Below, one piece after another: positions 13,452 through 25,665 of a DNA stretch of 64,000 bases (position 1 is the stretch's first letter; every line of letters begins with the position of its first letter). Both the position numbers and the translations under genes were made by a program. This DNA comes from Centrapalus pauciflorus (lineage: Eukaryota; Streptophyta; Magnoliopsida; Asterales; Asteraceae): contig JAANYP010006656.1 of the NCBI GenBank assembly GCA_020465985.1, forward strand, positions 558,001 to 622,000, written 5' to 3'. The notes below the pieces were generated by a model that saw only the letters and a list, made by a program, of their open reading frames with translations, had not been told where the DNA came from and made no database searches.

Positions 13452-13871
13452 CTGTAGCAATAAAACACAAAATCGAACATAAACTTCATGACGATTATAG
13501 AAATAACAATTGAAGAGAATTCTATATCTTAATTAGGACTCTCATTCAAACGACAATTCCACAAACAGAGATATCTTGATTATGTGTCGACTACCTATGG
13601 TCTGCCCGTGAAAAAAATCATACGTTGTGGATTTAATAGTTCGATTAATGAGAAAACAATGAAGCATCAGAATTGCATTCTGATTTCGAGATAAGGGGCA
13701 TAAACTGGCTCTTGCTCGTTGACTTTGGATTCCTGATTGAGTAAATCAGTTCCACTTAAACCCAAACAAGTTGAGAATTATAACTGAAACAGCCAACTAA
13801 GGAGTTGAAAAATATATCGAAATCATGAAACGTAATATAGATACAGAAAACTTGAATTAATTTGAAGTTAC
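13452..13871 (-). other. 5'-leader intron of WDR26-like gene
   Basis: Upstream of the start codon at 13353 the minus strand shows a good acceptor (TTTTATTGCTACAG, border 13451/13452) and a donor (GAG|GTAACTTC, border 13871/13872). A further leader exon would lie at about 13872-14060. The intron is inferred from splice signals only. Leader introns of this kind often raise expression in plants. Confidence 0.5.
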
Positions 13872-14144
13872 CTCGTGGTCAATTGAATTGTGTTGGACGT
13901 GCGAAACTGCAGATACTTGATGAATTCGATGAATTCAATGGCTATACAGTTGAATTGATGAGAGATTTAAAACCCTAAAACGACGGTGGTGATTCAGAGA
14001 GACGAAAATCCGGTGAGGTCGGTGCAAGTCGGGGCTGATAGACGAAAAGGGGATTAACCAATATTCTTCTTCATAAGCCTTCAATTATCAGATTAGATGC
14101 GATTTATTCATCGGATAATTACAAAAATACACACACAAAAAAAA

Positions 14145-15027
14145 AAATCCCATTTCATAACATTACCAGATAACATTTTCGTTACGACATTTATATTGTA
14201 TTTTTTATTATTTTTTAATATTTTTTGTTACAAAAGGTGAATTATCACGTAAAATGCTGTTACTTTACAGTTTACATTACCAAACTAGATTATGACTCAC
14301 AGACACGTGGGTAAATTAAATTAAGTTACTTAATTAATATTACAATAATTTTTTTCGGATAGACCCTACTTGTAAAATTATATTTTACAATGTTTGTTTT
14401 TATCATTTTGATATTTTTGTGGCATTAATTGTCACTAATTTTACGTCATGTGTCAATTTGATATTTTTGTGGCACTAATTGTCACTGATACAGATAGGAC
14501 TTGAACATAATAAAATATTCATGTCTATTATTGGCAAATTATATTATATGCACTTGAACACACTTTATGTGACTTTCAACCAGTTTCAATTGTAATTTAA
14601 TTTTTTATAATATACTCATTTGACTCATTGGAGACAAAAATATAACTCTAATAATTCATATATAGGTAATGAGTTGAATTTGGTAACTTCATATATAATT
14701 ATGAGTTGAATTTGGTAACTTCTAAAAATTAATATATGGCATAGGTGTAATTATTTATTTTAGTTAAGGGTATAAGAGACATTTCATAAATAATTATGAG
14801 TTGTCATTAATCTGGACCATTGATTTATTTCCATCCAATGGTCCAGAAACTCCAAGTGGTTTTCTTATTATATATAGTATAGATAATAGATTTGGTAACA
14901 TAAAGATAAAGTATTTTACGTTACTTTTTACCTTTTGTAGTGTAATACATTAAAAATTAATAAAAAGTACAAGTCACGTAAACAGTGGCTGTCACGAAAA
15001 TGTGGTAACGTAAATGGTGGATATTTT
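14145..15027. mobile_element. Long-TIR (MULE-like) element with internal Helitron-like sequence
   Basis: The left arm (about 14145-14297) and right arm (about 14884-15027) are imperfect inverted repeats: left ACATTTTCGTTACGAC, GTTACAAAAGGTGAATTATC and ACATTACCAAACTAGATT pair with right-arm CACGAAAATGTGGTAACG, TACCTTTTGTAGTG and AATAGATTTGGTAACAT. Between the arms, on the minus strand, TCTATACTATATATAATAAG looks like a Helitron 5' end (about 14865-14884), and a CTAG near 14286 could be its 3' end. No transposase is seen and the target duplication was not resolved. Confidence 0.5.
14407..14490 (+). repeat. Short tandem direct repeat
   Basis: The unit TTGATATTTTTGTGGCA, followed by YTAATTGTCACT, occurs twice about 50 bases apart. 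A second pair, TGAGTTGAATTTGGTAACTTC, lies at about 14671 and 14702. Both are inside the element above. Confidence 0.6.
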
Positions 15028-15109
15028 GGTTAGGTGAAATTTTTTTAGTTAAATTTGATAAGTGAGTTTATATTTTGGTTATTTTGTAATTATCTCTTTG
15101 TTTATTTAG

Positions 15110-15595
15110 TTGCTATTTGTTTTTAAGAGGTTAAATATATAAAGGTGTTATTTGCTTTGTAAGATGTTAAATGTCTGAAGTATGAAAACCATAACTGAAA
15201 TTAAAAGGTGATCTTAAGATCCGAAATCTGAAATTTAGAGGTGATCTTAAGATTGTTTGTTTCGTAATATGAAACATCTGAAAAATGTTACTTATAAATA
15301 TTATATCTAATTAACTATATATTATAATTAATTAAATTATATAAAAACAACTAAATTATAATAACTAATATGATAAATAATTTTAAAGTATAATTAATTG
15401 AACTTATATATTAATTAACACCTCAAAAAAGATAAATGAGATTATAATAATTAATATCATAAATAGTTTTAGGGTTCTAACCTCTTAATTTTGAAACTCA
15501 ACAAACAAGCTTAATTTATTCTAAATCTGAAGTTTAGTCTTCAGACCTTTTTAAAAGCCTCTTAATGAAAAACAAACAAGGTTTAAGTCAACTTT
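15110..15595. mobile_element. Probable MITE (hAT-like ends)
   Basis: The left side reads TATTTGTTTTTAAGAGG. The reverse complement of the right side reads TTGTTTGTTTTTCATTAAGAGG, an imperfect inverted repeat typical of plant MITEs. The internal copies TTAAATGTCTGAAG and CTGAAGTTTAGTCTTCAGA also fold back. Ends are approximate. Confidence 0.4.
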
Positions 15596-17939
15596 TAATA
15601 TCAACCGTAAAAAATGTTAGGGTGTTAAGAGCGACCCTAAGGTCAAGGGTTCGACTCACATTGTAGACAAACAAATATAGTTAAAAAGCAAGATTACGTA
15701 AGTGTTTTGTTGATTTTTATCTTGTTCACGATTTTTGATTAGCTTTTTTAACATTTGTTTAAATAACTTGATCTTAATATTATTAAATATAATATTTTAT
15801 TTTTTATTTAAATATTATAAGTTATTATGTCAATCAAATGTTACAAAAAAAAAGTATTTTTTATTCAATTATATAACGTTTCAGTTAACTAAATATTTAA
15901 ATATTTCTTTCATCAGTTGTATCACAAAAGGTAAATATTAGAAAATAGTAACTTACTTTTGATAGGGTTGTGTTATAAATTTAAACCTTTATTGGAGCTA
16001 AATAATCAAATTCAAACACACTACTTTGATAATTATGTTGACTAGTCACCAGTTATATTAGTTAAAAATTGACATGTCATTTAAAAGATTTTCTAGAACA
16101 ACTTATGATAATTAAACCATCTTAATTATTTATTCATTTTAGGAATATTATTTTAAATATTAAATATATGTTTTAATTAAATCAATGATAAACACATTAT
16201 TATTATTATTTCAATAACGTAAAATAGTTATAAATGAAATAGATCATAACAATAATATATATGTAATGTATTACATAATAATAAATATATCAATAAATAT
16301 TAAAATTCATCTTTAACTTTACAGACATGATTTTGTAATAATTACTAATAAATGTTTATAAACAATTAATTATAAAATACATCAATTCAAAAACATTAAT
16401 TATTAATCGTTAGTTTTATAATTTTTAAGTAGTACAGTTAATTGAATATTTTTTTAAGTATTTTAAATGTTATTAGCTCTTTACACAATAACAAAAGCAA
16501 GTTATACTCAACCATCAAAATAAATTTTCAATAAGATATAATTATCAAAATTTATTAAATTAATATAATTAGAAATCTATAACTATTTTGTTTTTAGTCA
16601 AAGGGCAAATGCTATTAGTATCAATCGTCAGATCATGGATTCATAGGAAAAAAAAAATTATAAAGTTTTTAAATATACAAATATACATTATGTTATTATA
16701 AAACACTAGAAAAAATTGTAAAGTTTTTAAACAGAACAATCCGGGTAGCGAATGAGTAAAATACTAGTTTACTTAATATGAGAGGTCCTATATATGCATA
16801 TACACATTTAAAAATAAAAATTGTTACCACTGACTCGCCGTTTTATCTGGTACTATCTACGTGACTTCAATTACTAAACCCTATGTATTACACGACTTGT
16901 ATTTTTTATGAGTTTTTTATTCGTTTATGTTATAAAGATGAAAAGCCATGCAAACTTTACGTGGCAAATTACCTTATGTATGGTCAATAAATATCTTATT
17001 GATAAAAAAATTAATAACATTTATTGTGATGTTACATGCAATTAAATAAAATTTTTACTGACAATACATTATCATGTAAACTTTACGTGATTTTCATTTT
17101 TTAAACGTATACGATTAAAAGCGTATGAAATATAGAAAGTCAAGTAATATATGGTGGTCACCTAATTTGGGGTCAAGTAAATGTTGGGTAAATTGGTTAT
17201 AGCAAATTTAAATAAATATATCCATACATATAGCGTCTCATATTATGTAATTTGTGAATATCCTTAATTAAAATGTACTTATATTTGTATTAATTGCCGT
17301 TCAAAAAGAATTGATTTATTGAATGAATCCCCAAGTTCCCACCGGACCCAACCCACCAACATAATATATCCACGATAAAAAAAAATATAAACAATTTGAA
17401 TTATTTTATATCTTAGACTTTTTATAATTTCTAGTCACTATCTGGACATGAGCAACTTATTTATGACCATGTCCTACTACATTGAACATTTGTTTGAAAA
17501 CCACATCAAAATCCACAAACAAAATACATAAATAAATAATACATATTTCATAAATTATAGTCATAAGCATGGACGATTTATTGAATTTGTAAAAAGTGAG
17601 TTGTGAATTGTCCTTAGTTGTAACGTGTCACTTTATCATTTAAATTTTGAACGAGGTTATATTATTATAGTAAAAATCCTGAATAATTTAGGGACTATAC
17701 CAAGTTATAAATATTTTTATATCATATATTGACATATTTAATGTTTAAAACTTAAAAGTATGTATATTTATAAAATGTTTGAAACAAGATATTCAAAACT
17801 CGCATGTTGTAGTGGAAAAAATATTAACTTTTAAGCAATAAGATGAAAATGAAAAAGACCAAAATCTGGTATAATAAACCGACTTACCACCTAATTCTAA
17901 AAAAAATAGAGAGAGATTGAGCAACTCGTACATTAATTT

Positions 17940-18530
17940 ACGATACATGTAATATTGCAGTTTTACGTGTAATATTGTACTGTACATATGTAATTGGATC
18001 TATTGAACATGTAATGAAGACTATTACACATGTAATAGGACTGTTAAACATGTAATACGAACTATTATACATCTAATACATACTATGACAAATGTAATAC
18101 ATACTATTACACATGTAATACATACTATGACATGTGTAATATGAATATAAATTATTACACATGTATACATTTAACTATTACACATTGAATATAAATTATT
18201 ACACATGTTTTGAAATTAAAAACACAGATTTTGAACAAACATTAATCATTGTTTTGAAAATAAAAAATCATCTAAGAACCTTCAAATTATATATATTTAA
18301 ATTCTATGAACACGAATAAAACAAATTCATTCAAATTCTATTAGGAAAATCAAGCACACAAAATAGTGAATCTAAATACAACTTGACAGCAATATTTTCA
18401 TATCAACTTTTTTACATATAATATAAAACTGTTACACATGTAATAAAACTATTTTACATATAATGTATAACTATTACACATGTAATATATGACTATTAGT
18501 CTATTATACATGTAATAAACGTATAATAAA
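17940..18530. repeat. Tandem array built on the palindrome-like word TATTACACATGTAATA
   Basis: Roughly 600 bases in which ACATGTAATA and its complement TATTACACATG alternate with spacers such as CATACTA and GAACTA at about 20-30-base intervals, interrupted by AT-rich text at 18200-18400. Each unit is itself nearly self-complementary, so the array could form many short hairpins or one long imperfect one. Confidence 0.7.
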
Positions 18531-19024
18531 TTTGCAAATATGTTTTTTTTTTTAAAACCCATATGAACATTCATTACGTTTGAAAATTACAAAAATCAGC
18601 AAACAACTTTCAAAAACCCAGAATCGATATTCGTGATGGTTGAAAAGAACACGAATCGTCATATTGAAAAAAACTCATATCTTGAACGAACATTTAGCGA
18701 TGTTTTGTCTTCGTCTTCAAAAAATCTTTTTCATCTCCGAAGAAGAATAAAGAAATAAAGAAAAGAGAGAGATGATGACGATTATGAGGTGATTGAAAGA
18801 CCGCAAATGAAAATGAAAGACAAAAAATGTGTCTTCTTGAAAGTTGGAGAGGAGAGAGAGAAAAAAAAAATGAAAACCTTAAAAATGTCTTTTTTCTTGA
18901 AACTTTAGACAAAAAGAAAATAATTACAAGATTATCATCACATCCTCTGCCCTTCATTTTTATAATCTAATGGTTGACATTAGTTCATTGAGACTACATA
19001 AGTATTGAGTTCTACAATGATCGA

Positions 19025-19135
<111 letters not shown>

Positions 19136-20342
19136 TCACAAGATATGTTGGGTTTAAAATATATTTAGAATGCGATTCAATTTATATCGAAATATAGATA
19201 AAAATAATGCGATTGTAATGATATTTTTATAATCCTATAAAAGATTATATATTAAAAGCTAAAAAAAAAACAAAATAGATAACTGTTATATTATATATTA
19301 TATAAAGTAAAATAATGTAACAGTCAACGGTGGAAACGCAATCACAAAGTCCTTAGGCCTAGCAATTTGTAAAATGTTAGTATGTTACTAACAAGTTTTG
19401 TGAGGTCCCGTGTCGGGGTGACAATTCTGACCCAACGTGTTAAATGGGTCGAACATTTTAAATTGACCCGTAGTAAAAAACTAAGATAGAACCTAATATA
19501 ACAACCTAATACTGGTATCTTGTTATTCAAGTTATGTGTTGTTTTAAATGCTATAAAATAAAAGATTACGATATATTTAATTAATAAAAATAATTTGGTA
19601 TTATTATTATCGTTAAAAAAGTGAAAATAAATGCTATTTTTTTGTTTAACCCTTTAACTTGTAAATAGTATTCTTACACAAAAAATGTAATGCAGATACA
19701 AGTACTTTATTATTATAAAAGTAAAATAACAATTTACTATATAAGTCCGCCATCCCACATTCTTTGTTAAAAAAAAAGTAAAAAACTACCTAATTTACAT
19801 GACCGTTTAAAAAACTCAAAATCGTGGAGTATTATTCATAACCATTTCTTTTTTGCCATCATCTCCCTCTCTTGATCGGCCCACCCTCAAATTTTTGCAA
19901 CTATTCGCTTTTTGTTGTACGAAAAAACACAATATCTCGTCTTTGGTTTGTCTTTCACCAGCCATTACCATTGCTTATCTTCCGTTCACATTTTTTTGTT
20001 GTTCATTATTATGATTGTATTATTTTATTTATATTTCGATATAAATATTATTACATTCAGAACTATTTTAATAAAACAGACAATTATGCAACTGACTTAT
20101 TTTTATTATACATACATATTGTAACTGTTTTATTTTTCTAGTTATAACTTTTAATATTTTATATAGATTTGAATGTATCATTATGATTGTGTTAACTTTA
20201 TCTACATTATAATGTAAATTGTTCGTCCAAACCATTTTTAAATGACAAATAATTATATTTAGTTTAATAGCTAGTTGATTTACTTTATTATTAATTTTAT
20301 AATATATTAGTATCCTATTTTTTATTATAAATATTAATATAT

Positions 20343-21043
20343 TATATTTTAGGGAGAATTTCATATATGTCCCTCCAAAACTTCATAATATCATATATAC
20401 CCAACCTAAAATTTTAATATCATATATATCCCTCCTAAACACCATTATATCATATATACCCAATTTTAACTATTAATATCACATATATCCCTCTTAAACA
20501 CCATTAATATCATATATACCCAAATTCATTAATTTAATTATTTTTAAAACATTTAAAACTCATAATTAATATTGCTTATTAATTAATGACCGTTATACCC
20601 TTACTCATTTTTTCTTTCCACTAAACTTCATAATATCATACTTATCCAATTTAAATTAAAATATCATATCCCTTTTAATAATTCTATATAAATTTTGTAA
20701 ACTTTACCAAATAAATTCTTCAAACTAAAACAAATTAACATTAAAAATAAAAAAAAGTTGTATTATGTTTTTGCTCGTTTGTAATCAAATCGTATCGTCT
20801 TATTATATTTTCTTATCTGTTTTTTTCTAATAATCTATATACAATTAATTGATTATATATTATGTTCTTTTTTTTCTTTTCGAACTTTAAAGTTGCATCG
20901 CATTTTTTTTTAATTTAGTATATATTTTTTTGTTTTCTAATACATTAGTTACTAATTTTTTTTTCAAGTTTGCATTCGTTTTATAACTATTGTTTATTTA
21001 GTATACTTTATATTTAATTTTTATATTTAGTCTAGAATCTGAG

Positions 21044-21085
<42 letters not shown>

Positions 21086-21848
21086 CTTATCGTTAACACA
21101 AAATATACACAACTAATAACATCGGATAACAAGTTATAACTCATATACTAGATTAAATATAAAAATGTAAAAAAAGTAAGCTAAATAAACAATAGTTATA
21201 AAACCAATGCAAACTTGAAAAAAATTTAAAACTAATGTATGAAAAAACAAAAAATATATAATAAATTAAAAAAAAAAAACAAAATGCGATACAACTATAA
21301 ATTTCTAAAAGAAAAAGAAAAGAAAGTGTAATCAGTTAATTGTATGTAGATTACTATAGAAAAAAAACAAATAATAAAGTATAATAAAATGATACGATTT
21401 GATTACAAACGAGTAAAAACATGATACAATTTTTTTTATTTTTAATGTTAATTTGTTTTAGTTTAAAGAATTTATTTAGTAAAGTTTACAAAAATAAATT
21501 ATATAAAATTATTAAAAGAGAAATGATATTCTAATTTAAGTTGGATAAATATGATATTTTGAAGTTTAGTTGAAAGAAGAAATGAGTAAGGGTATAATGG
21601 ACATTAATTGATAAGTAATATTAATTATGAGTTTTAAATGTTTTAAAAAATAATTAAATTAATGAATTTGGGTATATATGATATTAATGATGTTTAAGAG
21701 GGATATATTTGATATTAATAATTAAAATTGGGTATATATGATATTATGATGTTTAGGAGGGGTATATATGATATTAAAATTTTAGGTTGTGTATATATGA
21801 TATTTTAAAGTTTTGGAAGGGTATATATGAAATTCTTCCTATATTTTA
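20343..21848. mobile_element. 1.49-kb foldback Mutator-like element with 9-bp TSD
   Basis: The element is 20352-21839 and its two halves are inverted copies of about 700 bases around an (AT)n centre near 21046-21081. The left end GGGAGAATTTCATATAT mirrors the right end (reverse complement GGAAGAATTTCATATAT). Further paired landmarks are CCGTTATACCCTTACTCATT with AATGAGTAAGGGTATAATGG, and TTTGCTCGTTTGTAATCAAA with TTTGATTACAAACGAGTAAA. Both ends are flanked by TATATTTTA (20343-20351, 21840-21848), a perfect 9-bp duplication, the size left by Mutator-like transposases. Terminal parts hold short repeats of ATATCATATATACC type. It has no coding capacity, so it is non-autonomous. Confidence 0.85.
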
Positions 21849-22487
21849 TTCTTTCATAAAATACATATAATTTTTGTAATCCGTCACGACATGTGAGAAA
21901 AAGCTATCTAATATTATGTTGTAAATCTAAGTAAGAAAGACAAATAAAAAAAAATTCATTTTGATACCTTCTATGATTACTAAAATAAAAAAAGTTATTG
22001 CTTATAATACAAACAAAATGAAGATATGAAGTCAACGAAAGTATTATAAAGGCGAATTAACAAGTTATCCCAGAATCCAAAACCAAAAAAGACCCTTCTA
22101 TTCTTATTTTAAATTTATTTTTAATCGGCGTTGAGTCTTTTCCTTTTCAGTAGTAAGTACCACGCGCTGAAATATAGCGCGTAGACCAGACACTGATTAT
22201 GTACTATGCTAGGCCTGGAGCGTGCAATAATAAACGACCCCACTTCACGCGCAGACCCCTCCCATCTTCTCCCCTGTTTCTTCTCTCCCTCCCTCCCATT
22301 CCAGCTTAATGCTGTCATTAGTTCTTATTCTCTCTCACACACACAACACATAAAACACACACTAGAAACCCTTTTCCTTCAAAGATCCAACCACTGTTTT
22401 CTCTCACTAGATCATTGCTACTGATCTCTCTCGTTCACTCGGTTTCTATATCGACAATTCTCTTGCTTCTGATCTTCGCCGCGGTTT

Positions 22488-22711
22488 ATGGATCTACATT
22501 GCGGTATTTGAGCTTCGTTTTCAGTTCAATTTAGTCTGGAAGTGTAGTTAATAATGGTGGGTTTATGCCCCGTTGAAGGAGTAGACGGAGCTTTTTGTCG
22601 GTGGAAATTACTTCAAGAGCAAAACCCTAGTTTGGAGTTCAGTGTTGCATTGTTAATTCAACCTTTAGTGTGTTGACAATGGTGTTTATTTGCTCGATTA
22701 CAAGATGCTAA
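22488..22711 (+). promoter_or_regulatory. Three upstream ORFs in the ALE2-like leader
   Basis: Before the presumed start codon at 22705 the leader holds an ORF of seven codons (22488-22511), one of 40 codons (22554-22676, beginning MVGLCPVEGVDGAF) and one of ten codons (22679-22711). The last overlaps the main start in another frame. If the whole region is leader, ribosomes must pass or reinitiate after these ORFs, which would lower translation. The transcription start was not determined, and a leader intron could remove some of them. Confidence 0.55.
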
Positions 22712-25570
22712 CTACTCTGATGCTGCTGTTTATTTTTCCTATTCTCACCCTCGGTTCTCCAACAGTTTGTTACGGTACTACAGCTAAATTGATATGTGTT
22801 TTATAGATGATTTATTAGGGTTTTATGTTTTTTTTCAACGTTCTTTGATTTGCACATAAGAAAATTGCTAAAATGAAGTTTGAAGCTGTGTAGAAAACAA
22901 TGATTTGACTGCAGTTTGCGTGTGCCGACAATTCAGTGATTAGTCCTCAGTGAAAATCGCGGCTTACTTGTTTGACATAATTAACGTGTTCTTTTTGTAC
23001 CTTTTTGTGCGAACCTGCTTAATATGGAAACCATATATTTTCTACCCAATCCCCTCTTCCTCAGACAACACATGTTACGATTTTATGCTAACCTAATGCC
23101 TAGATTGCAAAATAGATGTTGATTGTAGCAGTAATATACCAAAATCATTAGTGTAGTCGAGTTGCTGACTTGTTATGAAGATTTATGTGGTTAGCAATTT
23201 ATCTAGTAGCTTAAAATTCAATGCCTGACTTAAAACTGCAACACTAACCCATTTGACTTTCGAAGTCAAAGTGCAGCTCATTCAAACATGGATATTTAAT
23301 TATTTTCATGGTTAATTTTCGTGTAGGGTGATTGTTAGGTTGAAATGGTGTTTTACATTCAAATCACAGCACTGATGTATGTTAACCTTGAGTATTGCCA
23401 TGCAACTTTTATGCCCCGTTCGGCTCACGGAATGGAAACCGAAGGGATCAGAATTTTGAACTCTTGGATTACAAAAATAATGAATGACATTATGTTTACA
23501 TTTCATCAAATTCTATGGATTAAGGAATTCATCATTCCTTACTATTTGTAATGGAATTAAGATTCCTAACATTGCACAACCCATACCTTTTGCCAACCTT
23601 AAATACCATTCCATACCTCAACGAACAAACATAACACACGATAATTTAAATTCCATTCCGCTAGACCAACGGGTAAAGTTTCATAAGATTGCACTTTCCA
23701 TCATTATATGCACAAATGTATGTCAACATTGAAGATTGTATTGATTTGCGATACGGAAAAGTTCACTTGAGAATGTTCATTTTTAAATGTCTGTGAAGTC
23801 TGTCACATACAAATATTACATACCATGGAATCCATGCTCTGAAATTTATGTGTGCTTGCTTGTTGACATCTTCCTTTCTACATAACAATATCCATAAACA
23901 TGTTAATATGGTATCCAGATGAAATTTAGTTACCTTAGAAATATAAAGTATTTTGATATGCATAAAAATTTGTATGTATATCTGTAAATACCTCAATGTA
24001 TATATGCGGTCTTGCTTGTTTGTTGTGTGCACAATGTTACTCAAAACTCAAAAGGAAAGAGAATCAAAAGAGCCTGGACTGCTAACCCTATTATAACCAG
24101 AATGGCAAGCACTAAAATATCAAATGGCCAACTTCAATTCATGTTCCACTAGCCTAATATGTTCTATTTGATTCAAAATCTCTTTGTTGAAATGTTTCTA
24201 CATGTGGACCAGAGTTGTTAGGCAATTTTTGTGGCCACAGGCTCCATGCTAACTGGAAAAATTTTAAATCAAACCTTATGCCTCATTAGCATTAGCATAT
24301 AGAAATTGCATTTTATTCCATTTTACACAAAAGCCTAGTTACAATAACTTCCATGCGTATTGCGAATCTGTTGATGGGCATGTATCATTATTATTAGCAT
24401 TTATCAATTCATTACAAGTTGTGAAGGCATCAAAAGGAAAGTTTTGAGTAGTCCCCACCCTCATACTCCTTTCCTTGACCGCATACTTTTGTACAATTCA
24501 CGACTTCACAACTGTTGTTCTGGGAATCTATAAAGGATAGTCACTCTAATATTTATTGTTTCGACATGTCTCTTAAGATTTTTATGACACTGGAACTGGA
24601 TCCACCTCCAGCCAGTTGTCTAATTGCTATTTTTCCTGTTCTTGTCATAACTATTAGTAAAAATGGGTGTATAGGCAAGAGACAAATTACACGAAGATTA
24701 AAGTTTATGTATGCTAATGACTTTTTTCCGATGAAGAATGTAAAAGTTGTCTATTATGGATTGATGTTGTCTATGGAGTAATTAATGAAATAGATTGATA
24801 TGGCATCTACTTGCCTAAGTGATGATGAACAATCTTTGTGAAAGATGGTTTGACATTTTTTTGTAGCACTAAAGTGGTCATTTACTTACATTTTGAGTTT
24901 AATGTGCAATGATGGTGCTTTTATGTTGCATCCTCTGATTGGAAAAGTTCATGTACTTCATTTTTCAGGCATTCCTTTCCTGAATGTTAATTTGGCTCCG
25001 TCTCTACTGCCAAGCCAACCTACATTCGTGAGAAAAAATGGTTTTGAGCATCTCAAAGGTATGATCTCATATTCTGATATCTTCTATAATGATGGAGATA
25101 TTATGATTGAAGAATAGAATTGTATGTATCTTTGCTTTACGTTTTCAATCTTGTTTTAGTCTGCTTGATAATGGACTGTTTCATGCTGAATCACTTTCAC
25201 ACTGCAAAGTGAATATCATGCAAAGATCAATTTATTGAACAGTATAATTTGCGCAAAATTTAGTATGAATAAAGCAAAGTCTAAATTGGATACTCGAGGT
25301 CAATACTAAGTTTTACATACTGAAGAATGGCTATATGATAATGTTCCAGCTATATTTTCTTTCCCTAATGGCTCTAGCATTGTAAGTTATAGGCACAATA
25401 TCTGTATATTGATAAATTCAATTAAAAAGAATAACGTGTGCTTCTATTTCTACTTAATGTTTAATTCTTCTATTCACTCTGAATATCATCTGATGCTTTA
25501 TGGTTGCTTACTTGTGATTCTCTGAAAGGCGGTTCATTGTTTTAGCTTTGGTGCATATTGTATTGACCAT

Positions 25571-25665
<95 letters not shown>

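Noticed and set aside
15640..15665. tRNA-like B box (GGGTTCGACTC)
   Set aside because: Could be a SINE head, but no convincing A box, tail or target duplication was found, and no tRNA cloverleaf fits.
19418..19470. GACCCAACGTG / GTCGGGGTGACAATTC text resembling a transposon end
   Set aside because: Only one end seen; no matching inverted copy or duplication could be located.
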